Below, piece by piece: positions 10,901 to 22,124 of a stretch of 64,000 bases of DNA; the first letter of the stretch is position 1, and every line of letters starts with the position of its first letter. Source of the stretch: Heterohyrax brucei (Eukaryota; Chordata; Mammalia; Hyracoidea; Procaviidae); assembly GCA_028571685.1 (NCBI GenBank), contig CM053162.1, positions 74,078,351-74,142,350 of the forward strand, read 5' to 3'. The notes under the pieces were generated by a model, which had not been told where the DNA came from, did no database searches, and was given only the letters and a program-made list of their open reading frames with translations. A program made the translations under genes and the position numbers.

Positions 10901-13485
10901 CAAGGTCTAATACCTTATGCCATGCACTGTATTGCCTCCGGTGCAGAAAAGATATTTGAGAAACATTTTTTCCAAAATCACACAGAAAATTTGGTGTGCA
11001 GTTTGTCCCCAAACCCGGGTTCTCATCACTTGTTGCCATCCTTAGAACCCAGGTTCTTGGTGAGCAGTTGCTAAGACCTGAAGGTCTGGAGGCTTCATGT
11101 TGTCTCTAGCTCTAGTCCCTTACCTCTTAGCCCTGAGCTGAGCTTGGATGGACCTGAGAGTTCATCTTACTGAACTCCTCACTGTGACTTGTTCAAAGTC
11201 CCAAGTGAGCTGGAGACAGAGCCTAATTTCCAGACTAACCCCTCGCCATCTTGGCTCCATCTCTGACCTCTACCCAAATGAGTCAGGCCTTCCCAAAGCC
11301 ATTACATCGCCAAGAGTATCTTGGTGGTCAAAACTTGGTGGCAAACCAGGACTAGAGAAGCCTTTGGAGTATGAGCTATGTCTTCACAAAATAGAATAGC
11401 GTCCTATTTCCTGTTAATCTCCCAAGGAAGAGTTTGTGCCTTAATAGGTAAACATTGCTGTGTTTGCTAATATGCAATCTGAAGTTTCACAAAATGTAGT
11501 CACTGCTGTGACATATGAAAAGCGATTACTGACCCTGCTTTTGTATAAACACCTCATGGGATTTGTTTCCGTGCTCCAAAGACCTTAGGGTCATACTCTA
11601 ATGGGTTATTTCAGTCAACTGGCCTAATATTGTTGATAGTGTTTCTGTTCTACCTCCTAGTTTGTTGGATAGTGCCTGAGTCTTAAAAGCTTGTGAGCAG
11701 TCAACTGAGGTCATCTGCAACAATTTGTCTCTATTCGCCTGGAGCAGCAGAGAAGAAGAAAGAGCCAAGAAGAAAAGACTAAACCATATATCTGAGTACC
11801 TCAGTTAATAACTATTTCCTTTGTTATGAGACTAGAAGAAACTGGATGGTGCCCAGATACCATTACTGAATATTTTTGATCAACGTTTTTATAGCAGAAT
11901 CATGATCAAAAGGAGGGATTGATGAAAGAGTTTTAATTTTCCTGGAATCTGGATTTCTGGCTTTCATAAAAGTTGGGGTAACCCAAATAAGCCATTGCCC
12001 ACAGTTGTCCTTTTGATCCAGAGCCTTGAAAAGCTACCCTTGAGTCAAATAATTGACTGTTTTTCTCTGTGTGTTATGCTCTTTCGTGAATTCAATTACA
12101 AGAAACAAACTCCAAGAGTAAGATTAGGAGCTACATTTAGGGTAAATTAGTAATTATCTTAACAGTTCCTAAAGACACCACTGTATGAAAATCCTTCCTG
12201 CCCACAAATTTGATGATCAGTTCTGTTTGTGCTCTCTTTTCTTTGGCAATGTCAATAAGATCTGGTGTGAGAAATTTGGAAGTTCTTCTTGTCTTTGGAA
12301 TATTTATGATACTCTAGCTGAAGTGTTACCCTGATGTGCAGATCCTATATTCAATAAGCTTCAATCAATTTCTAAAAAAGAAAAATAAAAATAAAATAGT
12401 CAGTGACAAGTCCCAACAAGTCCTCTCCAAGGAGTTAAGATTAGCACAGGAATCTCAGCTATGACTCACAGAGGTGGCTGGGGTCAGGCCAATATGGCTT
12501 CTGTTACTTCTGTCTTCTGATTCACCAGTGGAAAAAAAAGTGGTCCAAGACCTTTTTTCCAGCTGCTAGCTTCCTCTTTCTGCCTCTAAGTGACTGGGCC
12601 CTGCAGGGTGGGGATGAGGCCTTGCCCACTTCTCAGCCTTGGAGCCTGGGCCACCAGGAACACCTGGGGTGCTGATTGAGGCTTTGGAATTCCCTTCTTT
12701 GGTGTTCAATCTGATGTTCCCCAAGTCTCTTATCCATCTTCACCAGTCTCCTCACTTCAGCATACAGCTGAAGGGTTTATGCCCACTTGCTCTGCTTCAG
12801 AGGGAAAGCCCTGGGTCGGGAAGCAGTGTGGGTAGGCAGGCATTGCCTACACTTGCAGTGGCTCCTCAGACTTCCCTGACCCCTCTAAGTTCTGCTGGCT
12901 CCACTGTCAGTGTAAGGGATGTACTGTTTGTAGGTGCCTCATGTCATTTACAGTGGTAAAACCGTAGGAGTGGTCAACAATTCATGAGTTAGTTGTAGAA
13001 GTGGAAGGGGCTGAGGTCCATATCTGGATATCCCATAGTGACTTCAGGGTGGTCCTGCTTTTGGAAATCCCAGTTCAGGATCAGCAGAACTCAGTCTCCC
13101 CATCTGTAAGCTGGGAATTTGAATGGGTGTCTTCAAGTGTCTCGGTCCTGCATGCTGGATTTTCCTGGGCTAATTTTCACATATATTTCCTCCTAGACTG
13201 CACTCACTCTTTTCTGACACAGAGCCCTGGATGGTCCCTGACATAGACATTCATCATATTCCTAAGCTCAATTTCCAACCTTCTTCCTGGAGGCACCTGT
13301 GAAGGGTCAGCAAAGGCCACCAATGCATTCCTGGTCATTGTTGATTCTGCATTAGGGCAGAAGAGAAGAAGGAAGAGGAGGAGGAGGGATTGGTTTCCCA
13401 AAACTGTGTGATTTCTGGCAATAACCAATCAGTGGCCAAGCACTCTGACCCCACCCAAGACCCAAAGACTTCTGCTCTAACTATG
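10901..13485. other. Unique DNA, no gene seen
   Basis: This AT-richer stretch has few long frames and no recognisable gene. A plus frame of 106 codons at 12639-12959 has no domain. A purine run lies at 13361-13389. Confidence 0.5.
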
Positions 13486-14420
13486 TGTGATGCTAAAGGT
13501 TGGTTGTCAGTTTGGCTGGGCCATTATTCTGTGGTTTGGCAGTCGTGTGATCACCTCCATAATGAGTTCTGCTGTGAGTAGCCAGTCAGTTGAAAGGGAA
13601 TTCCTTGAGCACATGGCCCGCATCAAATGTAAGTGAATGTTATGGCAAGGCTTGTAGGCTCCTGCTCACTCTGGGTCCTACTGCTGGATCCTTGTCGTCT
13701 GAGTTCTGGTTCTTGGGACTTGTGCTAGCCCCTTATGAGGTTCAACAACAAAGTTAATGAACTTAATTGTTCTAACTGACAATGCCTAGTCCACCCTTCA
13801 AGGCAATTTTGGAACATCTCTTTGTGGAATAGCCATTGTGCATGGTGGCAAGTTTAGGAACTTAATTGTATAGTTGTCTGTGAGGGAGTTTTTAGCCAGT
13901 AAAGAACTGTATTGGTACACCTTCTCTACTCACCTGATGTGGCCCCAGTGACTTTTTCTTTGTGTGAAGATAAAGGAAATATTGAAAGGAAGACATTTGG
14001 ATGACACTGAGGACATCAAGGGTGATATGACAAACTCTGATGGCTATTCCAGAAAAGGAGTTGCCAAGTTGCTCTGAAGGGCAGACTAGGCACTAGCATC
14101 AGTACATAGCTTCCCAAGGGGAGTACTTGGAAGGTGACTGTAGTGTTATTCAGCAATGAGGTATGTAGCACTTTTTCTAGGATGAGTTCGTGAACTTCAC
14201 TGGCAGTCCTCCTATCTACAGTCTTGCCTGCTGATCTTGGGCTTCAATAATCTTTGCAGCCTGTGAGCAAGACCCCTGATCTCTGACCTGCCAATTTTTG
14301 GTTCCACATTGCTTTTGGCTACATGAGTCAGAAGCCTCTGTTCTCACCCACAGACCTGAGACATTCCATCCTCTACAACTGCTGCATAAACTTGAAGACG
14401 AAAACACTAAGGAAAGAAAA
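13486..14420 (+). mobile_element. ERVL-type LTR, copy a, split by mariner M2
   Basis: It begins tgtgatgctaaagg and continues with gtttggctgggccattatt, matching the other two LTRs of this kind at about 36533 and 43807. It resumes after the mariner insertion with cagcctgtgagcaagacccc. The 13486-13733 and 14215-14420 parts together match MLT2-type ERVL LTRs in sense orientation. The 3' limit is approximate. Confidence 0.6.
13734..14214. mobile_element. Palindromic non-autonomous mariner element, copy M2
   Basis: The element is about 481 bp, inserted in the ERVL LTR with TA at both borders. Read in reverse complement it has the same order as M1: long 3'-end arm, inverted 5' tip, then inverted 3'-end arm. 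Here the short arm (13734-13835) has lost part of its length. The junction with catggtggcaagtttagg at about 13840 matches the junctions of M1 and M3. Confidence 0.75.
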
Positions 14421-14509
14421 GAAGAACGTGAATCTGTGCGAAAAAGACCTTTGAATAAGAATGGGAATTTTGTACCACCAAGAAAGCAGTGCTGAGAGTC
14501 AGAAATACA

Positions 14510-14735
14510 TCTTTTAGACCTAGGGCTTCTGTGTGGAAAATCTCCTAGATCAGGGGAAGATTGATGACAAGGACCGTCCTCCAGAGCTGACAGAGAGAGG
14601 ACCTTCCCCTGGAGCTGGCAGACTGAGTTTAGATTTCTAGCTTCCTAGACTGTAAGAGAACAGCTTTCTCTTTGTTAAAGCCATTACTTGTGGTATTTCT
14701 GTTATAGAGGTACTCTACGATTAAGACACCACAAT
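14510..14735 (+). mobile_element. MaLR-like LTR 3' part
   Basis: The end of the stretch (gttaaagccattacttgtgg, then tctgttatagaggtactc and gattaagacacc) resembles MLT1-type LTR 3' ends in sense orientation. The 5' limit is unclear. Confidence 0.45.
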
Positions 14736-16200
14736 ACTCCCTCCTTTATTAATTAAGAAACATGGCAGGATGTGGGCTTTGACAGAACTATGACCTATGA
14801 ACGAAAGAGTCCTCTTTGGAAGGATCTGGGGATCCAGGATATGCTGTTCTGTGGGCATCAGTTAAGCTGCCAGGAGAAAGAAGTGATGCCCCCTTTCCAG
14901 TACTAGTGAAGAAGTGACTAGGACCATCAGGGTGATCTTTCTTCAATGCTAGACTTCCGAGGAGGTGGGTTGAGTAGAGAGACAGGTTGGGAGGGAGACA
15001 GTCAGCCTTTCCTTAGCGTGGGGTAGGGCATAGCCAGAGGGAGAGCCTGGAGAGCTGAGAGCTACCTGTGTAGCCACAGTTCCTGGGGCTGCCTGTGCTG
15101 ATCCATTAAAACCAGCCCTGGAGCAAAAGAGGGACAGTACCCTGTAGGGTGCTGCCACCCTGACAGACAAGATGCCAGTTAAGAAAGCAAAGGACATGAG
15201 TGGATTCTTCAGGTGAGTTAGAGTCTCTGTCACACGGCTGGACTGTGGCCACTGCTCAGGTGGAGTGGGAAGTTGGTCAGGACTGCTGGTAGGGGACAAG
15301 GAGCTGTGCCATTCGTTGGGGGTAGAAGATCCTCTAGATCTTGTCAAGGGTAGGGAAGAATGTCCTACGGAAGGAAAGACTATAAGGGAACCATGAGTGT
15401 AGAGGGAAAGGAAGACGCTGTGGTGAGTTGAGGTGAGTCTACTCAACTGGGCGTCCTTCAGCTGTGGATCTCTGTCCTGTTGGTCTCTTCAGGCTCCAGG
15501 GACTGAATGCTGATGATACTGATTGTTCAGTGCTGGCACAGTGCAGCCTTGGTGAGTGGACTGAGCCAAGGTTAAGGTAGCCCTGTGCTGGAGAAGCTGT
15601 GGCCTCACACTGGGTGGGCCCAAGCCAGGACAAGAGGTTACCTTCCTGGCTCACCCCAGCCCTGCAGGCAGGTCTGGCTATGCAACCCAAGGCCACCCCA
15701 TGTGTGAGGAGCACAGCTGTCCTGCCCAGAAGAGTCCAATATGTTTTGTATCCTCTCCACTTCATTCCTGCTACCCCCAGGGACAAGTGGAGCCAGCTCA
15801 GGTCACCTCAACTACATCCTTCTGCAAACAACACCCCACCCCTACCTCCCTGGGCTTTGTTTACACCGAAGCCTTCGATTCAGAATGTAGGGTCAAGGCT
15901 TGAGAGGGACCTCATAATAGTGCAGAACACAGCACCTCACAGCCTCTTCCCAGTGCCAAAGAGTCTCTCCTACAGGGCAGGGGATGGCAAGTGGGGGTTA
16001 GAGGGTGTCTCTGTAAACTCACACATCCTTAGCTCTGCTTTTGTTGGCCTAGTACCAAGATGGGCACAGAGGGACTAGATCAGAGGCGGTCTGGTCTGCA
16101 ATTGAGGCTGCACAGGCCTCTTTCCCATCCGAAGGGCAACTCTGGACCACTGCTTCCTTCTAGCATCTATCTCTGTAGCTCATCTAGTGTGGGGACTTCC
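14736..16200. other. Unique DNA, no gene seen
   Basis: There is a 165-codon minus frame at 14949-15446 and a 159-codon plus frame at 15599-16078, with no domain and no convincing splice context. I treat both as chance frames. Confidence 0.45.
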
Positions 16201-16202
16201 CA

Positions 16203-16432
16203 TCCCTCCATCAACTCTCCTATCAGTCCATCCGTCCATCCGTCCATCCATCCGTCCATCCATCCGTCCGTCCGTCCATCCATCTGTGCATCCATCTGTG
16301 CATCCATCCATCCATCCATCCACTCACCCTCTTGTGCATTCATCTGTCCATCCTCCTGCCTGTCCATCCATCCATCATCCATCCGTCTGTTTGTCCGTCC
16401 ATCCATCCATCTGCCTGTCCATCCAACTCATC
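16203..16432 (+). repeat. Tetranucleotide array (CATC/CGTC)n
   Basis: About 230 bp of imperfect 4 bp repeats (catc, cgtc, tgtc, cctg variants). Because four is not a multiple of three, the array opens several frames at once with Pro-Ser-Ile-His repeats. These look like genes but are not. Confidence 0.92.
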
Positions 16433-16479
16433 CTGTGATCCATTGTTCTCCCCTCCCTTTTCCTACTCTGGCTCCAGCC

Positions 16480-16810
16480 ACCCTCAACTTCTTACTACCT
16501 TCTGTTCCATGAAGCTTCTAGACCCTGACACAGCTGTTTTCTGTACTTGGGATACTGGTTTCCCACTCCAGTCATTTTTGTTTGGCTACCCATTACTCAC
16601 CCACCTTGGGTCAGCTCAGACATTATGGCTTCCAGGAAGCCTTTATGGACTGCCCTGCTCCACCCAGTTTGTGGTACCTGCTCCCACAGTCCCTCTGATG
16701 TCTGCTATCGTAATATTGATCACTGAGTTATCCCTATTGAGAAGGATCAAGGATCTGTGTATCGCTTGCCTGGTGCATTGTGAGCTCTATGAGGAGCGTG
16801 AAGAGACAAA
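16480..16810 (+). mobile_element. L2 3'-end fragment
   Basis: The order of phrases (tggcttccaggaagccttta, then ctgcctggtgcattgtgagc with ctatgaggagcgtgaagag) resembles the L2 3' region in sense orientation. It is heavily diverged. Confidence 0.4.
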
Positions 16811-16907
16811 TACCTAACCTTCTGTCAGACCCCAGCTGCCTCTTTCACCCTGTGGCCAACCTGTCTTGACTTTTGCTTTGCTTTTATCTCCATTATCATC
16901 ATCATCA

Positions 16908-17915
16908 CCTTTTTTTACACCTTTATTGAGGTACAAATTGGCATATAATAAACCGGCCACATTTAAGGAACACGATTTGCAGTTTCTGACATACGAGGAC
17001 TGACAATTAAATCCAAGAACTCATCCTAGTAAAGTGCTCCATACGTCATTGCCGAACATTACTGTGGCCATCCCAAGTGTGCCCCTTGGGAAGCTATTCA
17101 CCAAATGCCAGTACCTAGTCCACCCTTCAAAGAAATTTTGGGACTCTTTTTATGGAATGGCCATCAGAGCCATCATCGTATTACCCCTGACATCTTGAAT
17201 GTCATCCAAATGTCCTCCTTTTGATATTTCTTTCATCTTTGGGTAAGGAAAAAAGTTACTGGGAGCTAGATCAAGTGAGTATGGAGGGGGTTCCTACAGA
17301 GTTATTTGTTTACTGGCTAAAAACTCCCTCACAGACAGCTATATGATTAAGTTTGTGAACTTGCCACCGTGCCACTGTGCACAATGGCCATTTCAGACAA
17401 TTCCAAAATTGCTTCGAAGTGTGGACTAGGTGGTGGCATTGGTGCACAGCTTCTCCAGGGGAGTACTTGCAAGGTGACCATAGTGATACTCAGCAACAAG
17501 GTGTGGTAGCACTAAGAGCAGTTACGTCTGTGGGCTTCATTATTGGAGCTTGTGTGTATATACCCAAGAAACCACTGCCACTGTCGAGATAGTGAGCAAC
17601 GCCATCAGCCCCCACATTTCCTCCATTCTTCCTGTCCCTGTCCCACACCCCACCCTCTGGAAACCACTGTTGTATTTTCTGTCACCGTAGATTGGTTTGT
17701 ATTTTCTAGAATTTTATACAAATGGAATTATTCAGTAGGAACTCCTCTGTGGCGTGTTTTCTGTTACTCAGCATAATGATTTTGAGATTTGTCCAACTTG
17801 TTGTGCGAATCTGTAGTTCACCTTTTTATTGCTCAGTTGTACCCTCCATCGTGAGGACGTGCCAGGATATGGTTATCCCTTCACCTGTCCAGGGACATTT
17901 GGGTCATTTCCAGTC
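16908..17915 (-). mobile_element. Old L1 3'-end, split by mariner M3
   Basis: The flanks ttattgaggtacaaattgg (left) and ttgtattttctagaatttta with cacctgtccagggacatttg (right) are the L1M-type 3' region in antisense. The two parts are continuous once the mariner at 16992-17545 is removed. Confidence 0.6.
16992..17545. mobile_element. Palindromic non-autonomous mariner element, copy M3
   Basis: It starts tacgaggactgacaattaa, a mariner-type terminal repeat after TA. The left 350 bp match the transposase 3' part of the mariner at 59570-60881. At about 17342-17370 an inverted 5' tip (gtttgtgaacttgccacc) appears, followed to about 17545 by an inverted 3'-end arm. The architecture is the same as M1 and M2. 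The host is an old L1. The right end is worn, so its exact limit is approximate. Confidence 0.72.
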
Positions 17916-20635
17916 AGAGGCTGATATACAGAAAGCGCAGCATCTATGTGTCAGTCTTTCTCCCACTCTCCGCATGGAGACCCCACCAGCGTGTTCTCAG
18001 TCCTCCAGAGGGTGAGGGGAGCCTCATCTAGGCAACCAACTGACAGGGAAGGGGGGACGAGGCAAGGACAGTGCAACTTGACTGGGCTGAGGCCTTGCCG
18101 CAGGTCCGCAGGGGCCACAGGAGGGTGAGTCAGGCTTCCTGAGATGTGCTTGCTCTCACGTGACGCTCATACCCCACAGAGGGTCCTGACTGGTCAGCAC
18201 CAAAGCTGTGTCCCCATACCTGGCTATATATGGACAAAAAGTTTTAGAGGCTTATTAACTCACTGTTTAGAATGGAGAAGCAGTGACCAGTCCCATTCTG
18301 TTGCCACGGAGACAGAGGACAGGGGAACGGCGCTCTTCCCACAGCCTAGCCCTTTGCTCCTAAGCATGTGTGCACCCACGTGCACACACGTATGCTAGAA
18401 GCAGCAGGGCTGGGAGTCGGATGACTGAAGATACAGAAAGCAGGAGGTCCCTCAGGCACCCAGAGTGGGCTTTCTGGTTGAGAAGGGCTGAAGGGCTAGC
18501 TGAGACACTGAGTTTGAAAAACCCACTGGTGTCAGAGCTGCTTTTCATCCCTTAGCCCTGCTCCCTCCCTCTCCCTTGGACCTCTCACCGAGCCATCTTT
18601 CAGGCCCCAAGGTCTCCCATACCCGCCCTCCCTACATGCCCCCCCAACCTAGGCACCTCAAAGTAGCCAAGTTAGCCTTCAGTCCCCTCCCTCTCCCAGC
18701 CTGCCCTGCCATAAGCTACTCGATGCTCCCCGCAGGGTCTCCCCACTTTCAGAAGAGCCGTTTTGGTCCTTGGGCCCATTCCCAAGGACTTTCTCACTTT
18801 CCTCCCCCTCCGGGAAGTTCCTTTGCACCTCCCTCAACCTGATTTACCAGCCTCAGCCCTTTTCACAGTCTTGTGTCCTGCTGTGTCCCCCTCGATGACT
18901 TGAAGAAGAGAAAAAAGGATTGGTGGATCACCAAGGCTCCCATTTGCCCTTCTCCACCTGCAGCCTGCACTGTGCTGGGCTCAGGGTAGGAAGCTCATCT
19001 CCTGTTGCTCATGAGCTCAGCCCTCTCTGTCAGGACCAGGGATGCAGAACAGGAGGGTCTGGCACTCCCTTATCTTTCAGAATCTAGGACAGACCCAAGG
19101 ACCTTGACTTCCCACTGGATGCCCATCGAGTGAGGTCCAGTTAGCCCATTTTGAACAATGATAACCATGCCTCACCTGGGGTCCTTTGTAGCTAGGGGCC
19201 ACAGAAAGACCAACGAGACCCCCGAGTTGCCTTGTGGGAGTTTGCAGGTCCTGACTGACCAGCTGTGAGAGCACTGCAAAAGACTGTCTGGACGCAGAGA
19301 GTGAAAGTGCTGGATATGTCTGATTGCAAACACAATGTACAGTCTGGGAGCCCAGAAAAGGAAGGGCCCTGAGGACTTGGTGGCTTGGGAGCCCTTCATG
19401 GATGTGACAGGGCTGGAGCTGCCCTAGGAGAGCAGGTAGGTTGGACCTGGTGAGCAGCGTGGGCTGCCCTGCAAGTGCTTCGGCTGAAGGACAGCAGGCT
19501 GGGCCCGACAGCCCTCCTCACGCCTCCCTCTTGTCAGCACTCTTCTCAGGCAGCCCTGTCTTCCTTCAGCTCGACCCGCTCGGGGCTGTCCTCGTCCTTC
19601 CTCTTGCTAACTCCTCTTCCCCCTCCCCCAAGGCCTCGTCTCTGGAGCATTTGTGATCAGTGTGAAGTCAAGTCTGGGCAGAGAGCACTAAGCGCCAACA
19701 TTTCCTCTTTCAGGCATCAGAACTATACTGAGAAGTGACCATCCACCCATGCCCCTGCTGCAGCTGGCACCCCACCTCTTGGCCTCTTACGTCGTCCAAT
19801 CACCCGTAGTTCCCAAGACCCTTGGGTGGAGCAGGTGAGGGTGCTAATGTGGAAATATTGTTGCTTTCTGCTATAAATACCACAGGCCCAATGGCAGAGG
19901 CGGGGGTGGCCGAATGTGGCGTCCATTTGGGACTCTAGACTGCTGAGATATTTGTGTGTGCGTGTTTCTGTCAGAGTCACCTCGGGAGGTTATTACCAAC
20001 ACGCACACCAGGCCCTGCCCTGAGGTAGAACGCCCAGGAAGCGATGCAAGGAGATACGTTTGTATTTTTAACCTTCACCAGCTGATTTTGGCGAACTTCC
20101 CACAGCCCTATTTTTCCTTTGGATTGAAACCAAAGAGGGTGAGGAAAGAGGAGAGGCCGTGGACCCGGGTGTCCTCAGCCCTCCCCACCCACACAGGTGC
20201 AGTCCCAGAGCGAAGCTGCCCCGTCTGTGCCACACTGGTGAAGACTTCCTGGCTTCGTCCTCCTCACTGTCAGACTTTGGGGCCGTCAGAGCCGCCCCAC
20301 AAGGGCTCCAGCCTTTCACAGCCTCTCGGGTTGCCCCGCTTGTCTTGTCTCCACTTGTGTCTCGCTCACTCCTTCAAATGCTGTGACTCCCACAGCTTCA
20401 GACCCTGTAATTTGTGTTCCTGCTTCTGGTTTAACTGGAACCATTTTTGAGTACAGCTTTCGTTTCCTTTTTTAACTACAATTTATATTCTCACTCCAGC
20501 TATTCTGGACTCTATGTCCTTTATTCCAAAATTCCCTGCTCCCCTTTTCCCAGAGATCTCCTTCAGGAAAATCCTTTGGTGATGGGTCTGAACCAGTTAC
20601 CACCTCCAGTACACCGTCACCTCCTCTCATTGTAG
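17916..20635. other. Unique DNA, no gene seen
   Basis: It holds many 60-165 codon overlapping frames on both strands, all Pro/Ser/Leu rich, and no domain. The region is moderately GC-rich. I see no clear repeat. Confidence 0.45.
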
Positions 20636-20908
20636 TTGTCCTCACTGCAATCACAGCCAGCACTGGTTCCATGGCCCTCACACTCTCAGCCTAGCTTTGT
20701 CACCAGCGTCATCACTGCTCCTGCTGCTGGGACTGATTTCGTCACCTTGACTACCACCGCCAACATCAGCAACACCGTTATAGGTGGCGGCACTGCCAAG
20801 GTTCTCGCCACCGTCCTCGTCACCATGCCATCACAGCCACCACGATCAGGTTTCACCACCACCTTAACCATGGGCACCACAGTCACAACAAGGTCTGCCG
20901 CCAGCTGA
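20636..20908 (+). repeat. Decayed CAC/ATC-type trinucleotide region
   Basis: The stretch is dominated by cac, acc, atc and gtc triplets, for example tcaccaccaccttaacc and ctaccaccgccaacatcagc. It gives a 90-codon plus frame and an 85-codon minus frame of low complexity (Thr/Ala/Val). It looks like a degraded microsatellite. Confidence 0.55.
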
Positions 20909-21890
20909 CATCTTCGTGAAATCTGCGTGGGCTGGGCGAGCATGCCTATCCTGACCTCCAGCCAGAGCCTGACTCGGTTTCTTGGTTGGTGCCTTCACAT
21001 CCTATGAGTATTATTCTCTCAGAATTGGAGCAAGTGTCCCAGTCTGCTGAAGGCGATGGTCCTCAAGCGTTCTGCACTGCTGGGGAAGGAGTACCCTCCA
21101 AACCCGCTTCACTGAAGCTATCATTTGTGAAGGCAGAGCTAAAACACGTGCCAGTATCACGCTAAGAAGTGACAGGAGATGCAGTGGGTGGGCCTTGGGT
21201 CTTCAGGTGGAGTGACCACGACAGGGAAGAGTCCTGGAGAAGGTAGCCCTTGGCTAAATGGACACTTTGCTGCTCTCTGTCACAGTCTCTAGCTTCCCAG
21301 TGACAAGTCAGCCAATCTCCAGCCTTGGAGTAGCTGGCAGGTCTGTGCCAGACTCACATTGTTCCCATTGCTGCTCCCTATGTCCTGGCTGTGTCCACCC
21401 TGCCTGACACGGGACCCTCCCTGGCAGTCTCAGTGCAGAAACCAAGTCCAGAGGTACTCAGAGCCAAGAATGCACAGCCAGGTACAGGTGGCCAGACCTG
21501 GTGGACAGTCCTGTTTCTCCACAAGGGCTCAGGTGTCATCCCTTCTACTCTCACACCCTGGAGGAAAGCTACGCTTGTGCCTGAGGACAACTGGACCCTG
21601 ACCAGGAGGCACGTCACTCTGGTACAGTCAGTATTATTACATTTCTACATTATTATTATATTTAATTATTTCCAGCTATCTTTCTAGTCCCTCAAGGTTT
21701 TATTCTGCCTTGCCAGGTTTCCCTTTAAAGTCTCACTAGATGCTCATCCTTTTCACGAAATCGTTCTTGGTTTATCATTATTATCTTTTTCTGTAGAAAA
21801 CAGACCTCCAACCTTCCATCTCTTACTTGAGCTTGTAATTACTCTGCTTCCTAGCTACATAGTAATTCCAATCCTGATCTCATATAGAGC
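20909..21890. other. Unique DNA, no gene seen
   Basis: I recognise no gene. Weak exon-like borders near 21439-21471 are not supported by a partner. Confidence 0.45.
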
Positions 21891-21891
21891 G

Positions 21892-22124
21892 TTGACCTTG
21901 ACCTCATATTGACCCTAACTCTGACCTTGACCTAGGAGGGGGAACATGCCATTGAGTCAATTCTAACTCATAATGATCCTATAGGCAGAGTAGAACTTCC
22001 CCATGGAGTTTCCAAGTAGTGCCTGGAGTATTTGAACTGCCGACCTTATGGTTCGCAGCCACAGCACTTAAGCCTTATGCTACCAGGATCTAACTCTGAT
22101 TATACACTGACTCTAACTCTGATC
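21892..22124 (+). repeat. Degenerate TGACCT-rich array split by a SINE
   Basis: Before the SINE (21892-21937) the sequence repeats ttgacctt, gacct, gaccctaactctgacc and gaccttgacct. After the SINE (about 22091-22124) it continues with taactctgat and gactctaactctgat. The hexamer TGACCT, in the direct arrangement ttgaccttgacct, is the complement of the nuclear-receptor half-site AGGTCA. The repeat is visible; any receptor binding is inference. Confidence 0.5.
21939..22090 (-). mobile_element. AfroSINE copy 4
   Basis: The antisense order is tail (gagtcaattctaactcataa), middle (cagagtagaacttccccatg), box B (gtatttgaactgccgacc) and head (gcacttaagccttatgctac). It is inserted in the TGACCT-rich array. 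Confidence 0.8.

Noticed and set aside
14949..15446. 165-codon minus frame
   Set aside because: Ser/Pro/Leu-rich without a domain. No conserved feature visible.
16060..16512. Pro-Ser-Ile-His repeat proteins
   Set aside because: The tetranucleotide array opens several frames at once.
20636..20908. Thr/Ala/Val-rich 90-codon frame
   Set aside because: A decayed trinucleotide repeat; the minus strand is open in the same place.
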